Source of the DNA: JAATGI01 sp036510675
Lineage (GTDB): Bacteria; Pseudomonadota; Alphaproteobacteria; ATCC43930; CGMCC-115725
Reading direction: 5' to 3'
Assembly: GCA_036510675.1 (NCBI GenBank)
Contig: DATCDN010000111.1
Span: 1-32,148, forward strand
DNA: 32,148 bases
The position numbers and the translations under genes were made by a program. Below, piece by piece: positions 1 to 7,206 of this stretch. How positions within the stretch are numbered: the first letter of the stretch is position 1; each line of letters opens with the position of its first letter. Under the pieces are notes generated by a model. It was not told the origin of the DNA and did no database searches. It saw nothing but the letters and a program-made list of their open reading frames with translations.

Positions 1-66
1 ACTCGCCTGGATGTAGGCCCGCATCTTCGGCGTGGTCGCCGCGTTGGCATGCAACTTCACCAGCAT
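1..66 (-). CDS. IS481-like transposase, N-terminal fragment (runs off left edge)
   Basis: The first 22 codons of a transposase read leftward out of the window. They translate to MLVKLHANAATTPKMRAYIQ followed by AS, which resembles the N-terminus of IS481-family transposases just before their helix-turn-helix. A GGAGGG ribosome binding site lies 7 bases before the ATG. The fragment is identical to the start of the rightward gene at 32074. Only the N-terminus is visible, so the DDE catalytic domain, and whether the gene is intact, cannot be judged. The family call is from recall of similar proteins. Confidence 0.7.
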   Translation of the reverse strand, partial: MLVKLHANAATTPKMRAYIQAS

Positions 67-132
67 CGGCGTCCCTCCAGCCAAGCAATGCCAGACAATA
101 CACCAATTCGCTCCAGCCAACCTTCCGGGACC
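1..132 (-). mobile_element. Terminal part of an IS481-like insertion sequence, left copy
   Basis: This block is the perfect reverse complement of 32008-32139 (132 of 132 bases by eye). It contains the transposase start and its leader. Identity breaks down just beyond 132, near a TGT trinucleotide, the kind of terminus IS481-family elements usually carry. I infer the element end lies at about 133-140. The other end is outside the window, so terminal inverted repeats and target duplications cannot be checked. Confidence 0.6.
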
Positions 133-242
133 AAACACGAACGCCGGGACGGTGATTTTTTTTGGTGACGTGGCGCCCCCGGCTTCGCCTTCGCGGGGCA
201 GGATTTGGATTCCCCCGCTTTCGCGGGAATGACAAAGAAGGG
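133..242 (-). repeat. Palindrome-rich dispersed repeat (REP-like), left copy
   Basis: About 110 bases match 31897-32007 in inverted orientation, with roughly ten differences and several one-base gaps. Read on the minus strand, the repeat opens with an ATTCCCGC / GCGGGAAT-type hairpin around a GAAA loop (about 210-230). A second GC-rich hairpin, CCCCG / CGGGG, and an A-tract follow. The core resembles palindromic repeats scattered in intergenic regions of many proteobacteria. It lies just after the stop codon of the diguanylate cyclase gene. The two hairpins could also act as its terminator. Confidence 0.65.
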
Positions 243-268
243 CCGTTTTAATCAGGATAAATCCGACT

Positions 269-2122
269 CTAGGCTGGGATTACGGTTTCGGGCGAACTTG
301 CCTGCTTCGTCTCGAAAATTTCGACGCGATCGCGACCGCCGGCTTTCGCCGCATACAAGGCCTGATCCGCGGCCGTGATGATGGCGGCTGGCGTGTCGCC
401 GGCGGCGGGGAATGTGGCGATACCGAACGACATCGTGATTTTGCCCAATGGCTGGCCTCGATGGGCGACCTCGAGTTTCAGTGTCGCCGCGCGAATCCGC
501 TCGCAGACGTTGAACGCCTCCTGCGCCGAGGTTCCGAGAAGAACCAGGAGAAACTCCTCGCCGCCATAGCGGCAAGCCACGTCGCCTTGGCGCAACATGT
601 GCCGGAGCAATTCGCCGACATTCTTCAGCACCACATCGCCGGCATCATGGCCGAACTCGTCGTTGAAACGCTTGAAATGATCGATATCGACCATCACGAC
701 GCTGAGCGGCTGTTTCGCGCGGTCGGCCCGCGCGCATTCGAGCTCCAGCGACTCCTCCAGATAGCGCCTGTTGAACAAACCCGTCAGGGGGTCGCGAATA
801 GATTGGTTCCGCAGCCGCTCGCGTAGCCGCAGATTGACGAGCGACGACGCCACCGTCTCGGTCATGACTTGAAGATACCGCTCATCGACCGCTACACGGC
901 CTTGGCGCTCTTCGAGAAACAGCAGCCCGACGGTTTCGCCCTGCGCGACCAGCGGAACGCATCGATAGCCGGTGAGCTGCTCCGGATGAACATGGGCGCA
1001 GACGACATCGGTGGTGACATCCGCGATAACATGCGGCTGCCCGCGTCGCAGGCCCCAGCATTCGAGCGGCGAAAATTCCGGGGTGCTTCCCGCGGGGTCG
1101 TTCCAATCGACAATGCGGCGGAGAACCGTCTGCGAATTCGACAGTGCGTAGAGCGCCCCGGGCAGGCCAGGAAAAATTTGCGGGACATATCGCCGGACCA
1201 CTTCGATGAATTCCCGCTCGTCGGTGCAACTCGGTAAGCGGTTCGCCATTCGGCCGAGAAGGTCGATGGTTCGGGCGCGCTGTTCGAGTTCCAGTCCTCT
1301 CGCTTTCAGCGCGGTTTCGGTCCTGACTACCTCGGTCTCCGCCCGTTCCCGGTTGAAACGTTCCGCCCGCAGGTCGGCCGTCATGGCATTGAATGCCTGG
1401 GCCAATCGGTTCAATTCATCCCGGCCGCGCACGACGATATCGTGCGTGAGATCGCCCGCGGCGATCCGCGCAATGCCTTCGCGGAGAGCGTTGAGCGGTT
1501 GCTCAATCGAGCGGACAATGAGGAGATTGATGATCAAAATGGCGAAGGCGATCACGAGGCTGCCGATGACGAGGCTGGCGAACAGCCATTTATGCATCCG
1601 CCGCACATCAGTGCTTTTCCGATCGATCTCCGCTTGCAAGATGGCTTCGATCTCGCCGGCGGTCGTGCGCGCGGCGTCCATCAATTCCTTGCCGGCATCG
1701 CCCGCAATCGTCTTTTGGGCGGCATCGAGGCCTTGATTCCGACGAACCGCGATGGTCTTCCTTAACTCATCCATTTTGGCTTGAGAGAGGCGGTCGAGCC
1801 GAGCGATGCGCGGGCGCAATTGGGTTGAATTCACCGCGGCGGCGTTCAGCTTCCTGGTGGCTTCGGGAAGGTCGCCGAGCGCATCCTGGTAGGGGACGAG
1901 GTAGCGATCGAGACCGGTCAGCAGGTAACCGCGTTGGCCGGTTTCCGCATTGATCAGAATCGCGAGAACGTCTTCCGTCTGGGCCAGCGACTCACGGCTG
2001 GCGACACGTTCCTTGACCAGATCGTCGCTCTTCGAGACGATCCAGCGGACGAGCACGGTTTCGCCCGCAAGCACTGCGATTGTCAAAATGGCGGAAAGCC
2101 AGAGGCGCGCCGCAACCGACAA
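269..2122 (-). CDS. Membrane diguanylate cyclase (CHASE3-HAMP-GAF-GGDEF)
   Basis: This 617-residue protein should make cyclic di-GMP from two GTP in response to a periplasmic or membrane signal. Visible order: transmembrane helix at about 7-27; a helical periplasmic CHASE3-like domain at about 38-175 containing NAETGQRGYLLTG; a second helix at about 180-202; HAMP at about 200-252; coiled coil; GAF at about 288-432; GGDEF at about 441-605. The active-site loop is GGEEF (520-524). RQGD (511-514), five residues before it, fits the product-inhibition I-site RxxD. The start is TTG, chosen because GGGAG lies 8 bases upstream and no other start exists before the in-frame stop. There is no EAL or HD-GYP domain. 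It is monocistronic, with the REP-like repeat following its stop. Confidence 0.93.
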   Translation of the reverse strand: MSVAARLWLSAILTIAVLAGETVLVRWIVSKSDDLVKERVASRESLAQTEDVLAILINAETGQRGYLLTGLDRYLVPYQDALGDLPEATRKLNAAAVNSTQLRPRIARLDRLSQAKMDELRKTIAVRRNQGLDAAQKTIAGDAGKELMDAARTTAGEIEAILQAEIDRKSTDVRRMHKWLFASLVIGSLVIAFAILIINLLIVRSIEQPLNALREGIARIAAGDLTHDIVVRGRDELNRLAQAFNAMTADLRAERFNRERAETEVVRTETALKARGLELEQRARTIDLLGRMANRLPSCTDEREFIEVVRRYVPQIFPGLPGALYALSNSQTVLRRIVDWNDPAGSTPEFSPLECWGLRRGQPHVIADVTTDVVCAHVHPEQLTGYRCVPLVAQGETVGLLFLEERQGRVAVDERYLQVMTETVASSLVNLRLRERLRNQSIRDPLTGLFNRRYLEESLELECARADRAKQPLSVVMVDIDHFKRFNDEFGHDAGDVVLKNVGELLRHMLRQGDVACRYGGEEFLLVLLGTSAQEAFNVCERIRAATLKLEVAHRGQPLGKITMSFGIATFPAAGDTPAAIITAADQALYAAKAGGRDRVEIFETKQASSPETVIPA

Positions 2123-2214
2123 TGGCAGGCTCCCACAATCGTGCGAATGAACGCACGAACGTTATCCCAGCCAGGGGATATCGGCAACGGATGGTTGTGA
2201 GTGTGGGATTCAGC

Positions 2215-2245
2215 AACGAGCCGTTGAGAGAGGCGCCGGCTCGTT
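2215..2245 (-). terminator. Hairpin at the map stop codon, possible terminator
   Basis: AACGAGCCG (2215-2223) pairs perfectly with CGGCTCGTT (2237-2245), giving a 9-bp stem with a 13-base loop. It overlaps the TAA stop of map and lies upstream of the diguanylate cyclase gene on the same strand. There is no U-tract after it, so an intrinsic terminator is possible but not certain. Confidence 0.4.
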
Positions 2246-3071
2246 ATGCCCCATAAGGCGGCTGGTGCCAGTCCTTGGGTGACAGGGTGAAAATCTCATA
2301 GCCGGTCGCGGTGACGCCGATCGTGTGCTCGAACTGGGCCGAGAGCGAGCGGTCCTTGGTCACCGCCGTCCAGCCGTCGCTCAACACCTTCACCTCATAG
2401 CGGCCGGCATTGATCATCGGCTCGATGGTAAAGAACATGCCTTCGCGCAGTTCTGGCCCCTCGCCGCGATTGCCGTAATGCAGTACCGAGGGTGCATCGT
2501 GAAAAATCCGGCCGACCCCGTGCCCGCAGAAATCGCGCACCACGGAGAAACGCGCCGCCTCGGCATAGCGCTGAATGGCAAAGCCGATGTCGCCCAGAAA
2601 GGCGCCCGGCCGTACCACTGCGATCCCGCGCATCATCGCCTCATAGGTGATCTCGACCAGCTTGCGCGCCTTGACGCCGATATTGTCGCCGACCAGGAAC
2701 ATGCGGCTGGTGTCGCCGTGCCAGCCGTCCAGAATCACCGTGATGTCGATATTGACGATGTCGCCATCCATCAGCTTGCGATCGCCGGGAATGCCGTGGC
2801 AAACCACATGGTTGATCGAGGTGCAGATCGACTTCGGAAAGCCGCGATAATTCAGCGGCGCCGGAATGGCGTTATGCGCCAGGATGAAGTCGTGGCACAG
2901 CTGATCCAGCCGCTCGGTCGTGACGCCGGGGACGACATGGGGGGTGATGTAATCCAGCACCTCGGCGCCGAGGCGACCCGCCTTGCGCATCGACTCGAAA
3001 TCGGCCGCGGTGTGGATTTTTATGCGCCGCGCCTCGGGATCGAATCGCGGTGCCGTCAAGCTGAGATTCAT
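2244..3071 (-). CDS. map: Methionine aminopeptidase, type I
   Basis: Removes the initiator methionine from nascent cytosolic proteins. The 275 residues are the usual size for type Ia enzymes. The five metal ligands align with the E. coli pattern: D109 (NIDITVI), D120 (HGDTSRM), H184 (GHGVGR), E217 (TIEPM) and E248 (QFEHT); H92 in VCHGIP matches the catalytic histidine. Read leftward from an ATG, divergent from the CinA-like gene with 75 bases between starts, so the two promoters share this gap. A GC-rich hairpin overlaps the stop codon. Confidence 0.97.
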   Translation of the reverse strand: MNLSLTAPRFDPEARRIKIHTAADFESMRKAGRLGAEVLDYITPHVVPGVTTERLDQLCHDFILAHNAIPAPLNYRGFPKSICTSINHVVCHGIPGDRKLMDGDIVNIDITVILDGWHGDTSRMFLVGDNIGVKARKLVEITYEAMMRGIAVVRPGAFLGDIGFAIQRYAEAARFSVVRDFCGHGVGRIFHDAPSVLHYGNRGEGPELREGMFFTIEPMINAGRYEVKVLSDGWTAVTKDRSLSAQFEHTIGVTATGYEIFTLSPKDWHQPPYGA

Positions 3072-3146
3072 GCTCGATATCTAGGCTTTCATCGCGATAG
3101 TGGCAAGTCTAGCATGGCCGCGCGACCGCCAATCCCAGGAGCCACG

Positions 3147-3905
3147 ATGAGCGACACGCCGCCGCAACGAGCGCCCACCGCCTGCGTTCTCATTATCGGC
3201 AACGAGATCCTGTCGGGCCGCACCCAGGACATCAACCTGAACTATATCGCCAAGGGCCTGGTGGAGCGCGGCGTGCGGCTGATGGAGGCGCGGGTCATTC
3301 CCGACATCGCCGACACCATCGTCGCCACCGTCAACGAGCTGCGCGCCAAATACGATTACGTCTTCACCACGGGCGGAATCGGCCCCACGCATGACGATAT
3401 CACCGCGGAAAACGTCGCCCGCGCCTTCGGCGTGCCGCTGATTTTGCACCCGGAGATTCACCAAATGATGCTGGCGCGATACCAGCCTGGTCAGCTCAAT
3501 GAGGCGCGGCTGCGCATGGCGCACACACCCGAAGGTGCCAGCCTGGTGCCCAATCCGGTCCAGGGCCCGCCCGGCTTCCGCATCGGCAATGTCATCGTCA
3601 TGGCCGGCGTCCCGCGCATCATGCAGGGCATGTTCGACGCCATCCGCCACCAGTTGAATGGCGGCCCGCCGATCCGGTCCCGATCGGTGAATTGCAAGCT
3701 GCCGGAAGGACTTATCGCCAAGGGGCTGGGCGAGATTCAGGGCCGCTATCCCGAGATCGACATCGGCTCCTACCCGACCTTCGCGCGCGGCGGCCCCGAA
3801 ACCAACCTGGTCAGTCGCGGGACCGACCCCGCGCGGCTCGCGGCGGCGGTCGGCGAAATCATGAAGCTCGTCAGCGATCTTGGCGGCACGCCGACGGAAC
3901 AATAG
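3147..3905 (+). CDS. CinA/MoaB-fold molybdopterin-binding-like protein
   Basis: A 252-residue protein of the COG1058 type (annotated as competence/damage-inducible protein A or molybdopterin-binding protein). It has only the N-terminal MoCF domain. Seen: GNEILSGRTQDIN (18-30) and TTGGIGPTHDD (74-84), the nucleotide/molybdopterin-binding signature, then PGVP-like VMAGVPRIM. The C-terminal NMN-deamidase domain of full CinA (about 400 residues) is absent, so activity on pyridine nucleotides is unlikely to be inferable. The ATG is chosen because AGGAG lies 6 bases upstream and the reading frame further upstream is antisense to map. Substrate unknown. Confidence 0.9.
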   Translation: MSDTPPQRAPTACVLIIGNEILSGRTQDINLNYIAKGLVERGVRLMEARVIPDIADTIVATVNELRAKYDYVFTTGGIGPTHDDITAENVARAFGVPLILHPEIHQMMLARYQPGQLNEARLRMAHTPEGASLVPNPVQGPPGFRIGNVIVMAGVPRIMQGMFDAIRHQLNGGPPIRSRSVNCKLPEGLIAKGLGEIQGRYPEIDIGSYPTFARGGPETNLVSRGTDPARLAAAVGEIMKLVSDLGGTPTEQ

Positions 3906-3957
3906 GCCGCGCCGCCCGTTATCTGCCGTGACCGACTTGGAAAAATAAGAGGGAAAC

Positions 3958-6246
3958 ATGCGTATTGATCGCGGAATGAGCATCGCGTTGTTCGCGGCGT
4001 CACTGCTGATCCCGGGCATCAGTTGGGCGCAGGGGGATGCGGACAACGCAGCCGACGCGCAGGCAACCGCCAACCAACAGGATTCCAATCAGCAGGATCC
4101 CCCCGCCCGGGTCGGCCGGCTGGGCTTCTTCGAGGGCGATGTCTCCCAATACGCCGCCGATGCCGATGACTGGGCCGCGGCCGAGCTCAATTTTCCGGTC
4201 AGCGGCAATACCGCCTTCGCCACTGGCGCGAACGGACGCGCCGAATTCGAGCTGGGGTCGGCGGTCGTGCGGATCGGCAACGGCACCGAACTCGATATCG
4301 TGGCGCTGGACGAGGAGAACACCGATCTGCGTCTGCCCCAGGGGATTGCGCAGTTGCGTCTGCCGCCATCGGCCGGCGACATGCCGATCGATAATGTCGT
4401 GACCACCCCGCGCGGCGACGTGACGCTGGCCGCGCCCGGCCGCTATGTGGTCTCGGCCGGCACCGCGGATCAGCCGACAATGGTCACGGTATTCGAGGGA
4501 CACGCCCAGGTCGCCAATGCCTCCGGCGCCACCTTCGATATTGCCGCCGGACAGGCGGGCGTGCTGTCGGGTGACGGCAATCAGCCCATTTTCGCGACCC
4601 AAGCGGCGCGGCCCGATGCGCTCGACACCTGGGCGCGGCAGCGCGAGGCGCAATACGTAGCGGCGGCGCCTCTGCCGCCGCAGGTCTCGCCGGCAATGAC
4701 CGGCGTCTCGGTGCTGGCCGCCTATGGCGGCTGGAAGACCGAGCCGCAATACGGGCCGGTCTGGTATCCGCGCGGGGTCAGCGCGAATTGGGCGCCCTAT
4801 CGTGAAGGGCATTGGTCCTATGTCCGGCCCTGGGGCTGGACCTGGATCGACAATGCGCCGTGGGGCTTCGCGCCGTTCCACTATGGGCGGTGGGTCAGGG
4901 TCGGCAATAATTGGGCGTGGGCGCCCGGCACCGTCGCGCCGACGCGCCTGGGAGTCGTGATCGCGCGCCCGATCTATGCCCCGGCCCTGGTCGTGTTCGC
5001 CAGCACGGGCGGCGGTGCCGCCGCGCGCGGCCCAGGGGTGGCCTGGTACCCGCTGGGTTGGAACGAGCCTTATATTCCGGCCTATCACGTCTCCCGCCGC
5101 TATATCGAGCGGGTCAATGTCCGCGTCGTCGAGCCGACGCGGATCGTCCAAGTCACCAATATCTACAACAAGATTTATGTGCGCGAGGGCAATCGCAACG
5201 CGTTCGATCCCTATGCCCAGCTTCATGTCGGGGTCTATCGCGACCACGCCATCGCGGTGCCGCGCACCGCTTTCGGGAGCACGCGCCCAGTGACGCAAAT
5301 GGTGTTCAAGCCAACCGTTGCGCAGTTGAAGCCCGCCGTGCGGCCGGTTTCCGTCACGGTGCCGAAGGTCCAGCCGCGCCCCGCGCTGAACAAGGCGGAG
5401 CCGCCGAAAGCCAAAATCCTGCCGCCAACGAAGCTGGCGCCGATTCCGGCGAAGCTGATCGCGCCGAAGAAGGCGCCTGTCACGCCCGCTCAACCGGTCG
5501 CGGCAACCGTGCACCCCGCCGGCTCACCGCAAACCGCAGCCCCCGCAGTGTCCGGCAAGCAGGAAGGCAAACCGGAAGCAAAGCCCGGCGCGAAACAGCC
5601 TCCCACCGCACACCCCGAAGCGAAGCCCGAGGTAAAGCAGCCTCCCGTCGCGCATCCCGAAGCCAAGCCCGAGGTAAAGCAGCCGCCGACAGCGCGGCCG
5701 GAGGCCAGGCCCACTCGTCCCAGAAGACCCGAGCCGGTTCCGTCCATCACCAAGCCGAAACCTGGGGCGAGCAATCCAGCGGTGAAGCCGGCGCCGCCCC
5801 CGACGCCGAGCACGGTCAAGTCGGCGATCAAACCCATCCCTGCGCCGGCGCCGAAAGCTGAACCACGCGCCGTCAAGCCGGAGGCTAAGCCGGTACCGGT
5901 GCCGCATGCCGGGCCGGGCACCACGAGGGCCGACCATCAGCCGACACCGACGGCGAAGCCCGAGGCAAGACCGGTGCAGCCGAAGCCGGAAGCGCGGCCC
6001 GTCCCACCGGCGCCGAAAACCCGAGTCCCGCCCCCGGTGATGCATCCCGAGGTCAAGCCCGCGCCGAGCCGCGAAATGAAACCGGCACCGCACCCGGCAG
6101 CCAACCCGACGCCCCGTCCGGAAGTCAAGCCGCCGGTTACCCGCCCCGAGGTCCGGCCAGTGCCGCCACGGCCCCAGGCACCAGCGCCGACAGGAACGGC
6201 ACAGAAACGTGATGAACGGAAGCCGAATTCCGATAAGGATCGCTAG
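3958..6246 (+). CDS. Secreted FecR/DUF6600-type protein with long Pro/Lys-rich tail
   Basis: A 762-residue exported protein of unknown function. A signal peptide covers about 1-24 (hydrophobic core, ISWA then Q). Residues about 50-200 resemble a FecR-type beta-rich domain (RVGRLGFFEGDVS, TTPRGDVTLAAPGRYVVSAG). Residues about 255-325 are rich in Trp, Tyr and Gly with repeated GxW and PWG motifs, as in DUF6600 proteins. From about residue 455 to the end the chain is low-complexity Pro, Lys, Ala and Glu with PEAKP, PEVKP and PEARP units, ending in a charged tail. Such a tail could span or bind the cell wall; that is inference. The ATG follows GAGGGAAAC and starts 52 bases after the CinA-like gene, so co-transcription is possible. 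No transmembrane anchor or lipobox is seen. Confidence 0.85.
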   Translation: MRIDRGMSIALFAASLLIPGISWAQGDADNAADAQATANQQDSNQQDPPARVGRLGFFEGDVSQYAADADDWAAAELNFPVSGNTAFATGANGRAEFELGSAVVRIGNGTELDIVALDEENTDLRLPQGIAQLRLPPSAGDMPIDNVVTTPRGDVTLAAPGRYVVSAGTADQPTMVTVFEGHAQVANASGATFDIAAGQAGVLSGDGNQPIFATQAARPDALDTWARQREAQYVAAAPLPPQVSPAMTGVSVLAAYGGWKTEPQYGPVWYPRGVSANWAPYREGHWSYVRPWGWTWIDNAPWGFAPFHYGRWVRVGNNWAWAPGTVAPTRLGVVIARPIYAPALVVFASTGGGAAARGPGVAWYPLGWNEPYIPAYHVSRRYIERVNVRVVEPTRIVQVTNIYNKIYVREGNRNAFDPYAQLHVGVYRDHAIAVPRTAFGSTRPVTQMVFKPTVAQLKPAVRPVSVTVPKVQPRPALNKAEPPKAKILPPTKLAPIPAKLIAPKKAPVTPAQPVAATVHPAGSPQTAAPAVSGKQEGKPEAKPGAKQPPTAHPEAKPEVKQPPVAHPEAKPEVKQPPTARPEARPTRPRRPEPVPSITKPKPGASNPAVKPAPPPTPSTVKSAIKPIPAPAPKAEPRAVKPEAKPVPVPHAGPGTTRADHQPTPTAKPEARPVQPKPEARPVPPAPKTRVPPPVMHPEVKPAPSREMKPAPHPAANPTPRPEVKPPVTRPEVRPVPPRPQAPAPTGTAQKRDERKPNSDKDR
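5569..5694 (+). repeat. In-gene tandem repeat, three 42-bp units
   Basis: Three consecutive 42-base units (starts at 5569, 5611 and 5653) encode 14-residue repeats close to HPEAKPEVKQPPVA. The second and third are nearly identical in DNA, the first and a partial fourth (5695 on) are degenerate. They lie in the Pro/Lys tail of the secreted protein. Recent slipped-strand expansion is likely, so copy number may vary between strains. Confidence 0.8.
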
Positions 6247-6283
6247 CGTGCGACTTCATCGAACCGGACGGATGCAAGGCGCT

Positions 6284-6297
6284 TCCGTCCGGACGGA
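6284..6297. repeat. 14-bp perfect palindrome
   Basis: TCCGTCCGGACGGA is its own reverse complement. It lies between the secreted-protein gene and tRNA-Leu. Half of it (CCGGACGGAT) also occurs at 6264-6273. Without a loop it is a poor terminator; a protein-binding site is possible. No function can be assigned. Confidence 0.35.
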
Positions 6298-6325
6298 TCG
6301 CCCTTTAGCTTAAGGGGTTGGGCAA

Positions 6326-6412
6326 GCCCGCTTGGCGGAACTGGTAGACGCAAGGGACTTAAAATCCCTTGGCCGCGAGGCCGTGCCGGTTCGATTCCGG
6401 CAGCGGGCACCA
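6326..6412 (+). tRNA. tRNA-Leu (anticodon UAA)
   Basis: An 87-base class II tRNA with encoded CCA. The acceptor stem pairs GCCCGCT (6326-6332) with AGCGGGC (6402-6408), then discriminator A and CCA (6410-6412). The D-arm contains AACTGGTAGACGC. The anticodon stem AGGGA/TCCCT holds the loop CTTAAAA with anticodon TAA at 6360-6362. A long variable arm (about GGCCGCGAGGCCGT) identifies a leucine tRNA, and the T-arm is CCGGTTCGATTCCGG. It decodes UUA and UUG. Confidence 0.97.
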
Positions 6413-6429
6413 TCGACGAGGCAAGAGTC

Positions 6430-6455
6430 GCGGGACCGGTTCGCCGGAACCCCGC
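6430..6455 (+). terminator. Imperfect hairpin after tRNA-Leu
   Basis: GGTTC and GAACC pair around a GCCG loop, flanked by GCGG and CCGC with a bulge. It lies 18 bases after the tRNA and could end its transcript. No U-tract follows, so support is weak. The remaining bases to 6657 show nothing else I recognise. Confidence 0.3.
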
Positions 6456-6657
6456 ATTCATCGACGCCGCGCCGACGGCGGGCGGGAGAATTTTCAGCCG
6501 AATCGGCCAATCGGACGCCGCGGCGGGATTTTAAGATAAAAACTAGGGAACCTGCGACGGAATGCCGATCTTCCGCGGCAAACGTGCGGTTTTCACTTGC
6601 TCAATTCCGGTTAGCCCTCCAATTTTATGCACGGGCGTCGCCCATTGGAGGAACCGA

Positions 6658-7188
6658 ATGACGTCTCGCGAAAATCGGGCGGGAAAAAAAGCGGTGGCCA
6701 AACGAATGGTGTTGGCCAAGAAATCGGCACCGGCCCAGAAGGTCGAGGCGAAAAAGCCTTCGCCGGTGCCAAAATCAACCGCTAAAGATAAAATCACCGC
6801 AGTGGCTGCCAAACCGGCGGTTGCACCGAAGCCGATTCCGACCGCCGGAAAACCACAGATTGTGGCGAAACCGCCGGCGGCGCCGAAACTTGCCTCGCCG
6901 ATGAAGGCGTCATCCTCCCTGGCGACCGCGCCACCGGCCGCGCCGGCCACGGCGAAGGCCTCAACCGCCGCCTCACCGCAGCAGACGGAAGAACGGCGCA
7001 AGGCGGCGACCCGCAAGTTCTTTGCCCGCCTCCGGTCACTGGAGGCCATCGTCGGCGCCGACCTTCGCAAGCGCGGCAGCTTGGTGCTGATGCAGGCGGT
7101 CGATCAATGGTACAGCGAAGCGGTCAGCGCCACCGCGACCGACGTCACGATCACCAACGCCGCCAAGGCGGTGATCGGTCACCTATAG
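6658..7188 (+). CDS. Ala/Lys/Pro-rich basic protein of unknown function
   Basis: A 176-residue protein not recognised. The ATG is chosen because GGAGG lies 6 bases upstream. Residues 1-110 are low-complexity Lys, Ala and Pro (AKKSAPAQKVEAKKPSP), resembling histone H1-like or AlgP-type tails. From about residue 110 composition becomes ordinary: QQTEERRKAATRKFFARLRS, then a segment with LVLMQAVDQWYSEAV and a Thr/Ala-rich end, probably a small helical domain. DNA binding through the basic tail is a guess from composition. It faces the ctpA-like gene, with only 18 bases between the convergent stops. Confidence 0.7.
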   Translation: MTSRENRAGKKAVAKRMVLAKKSAPAQKVEAKKPSPVPKSTAKDKITAVAAKPAVAPKPIPTAGKPQIVAKPPAAPKLASPMKASSSLATAPPAAPATAKASTAASPQQTEERRKAATRKFFARLRSLEAIVGADLRKRGSLVLMQAVDQWYSEAVSATATDVTITNAAKAVIGHL

Positions 7189-7206
7189 AATTTGGTTCCC
7201 TGGATT

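Noticed and set aside
2325..3146. Upstream extension of the CinA-like frame
   Set aside because: It runs antisense through map; the ATG at 3147 has AGGAG and the family N-terminus.
4000..5514. 504-codon antisense frame under the secreted FecR/DUF6600-like gene
   Set aside because: Compositionally biased (Arg, Asp, Gly, His), no domain; the plus frame has a signal peptide and recognisable domains.
6332..6661. Open frames over the tRNA region on both strands (start MAELVDARDLKSLG on plus)
   Set aside because: They are well-known false proteins produced by translating tRNA-Leu and its complement.
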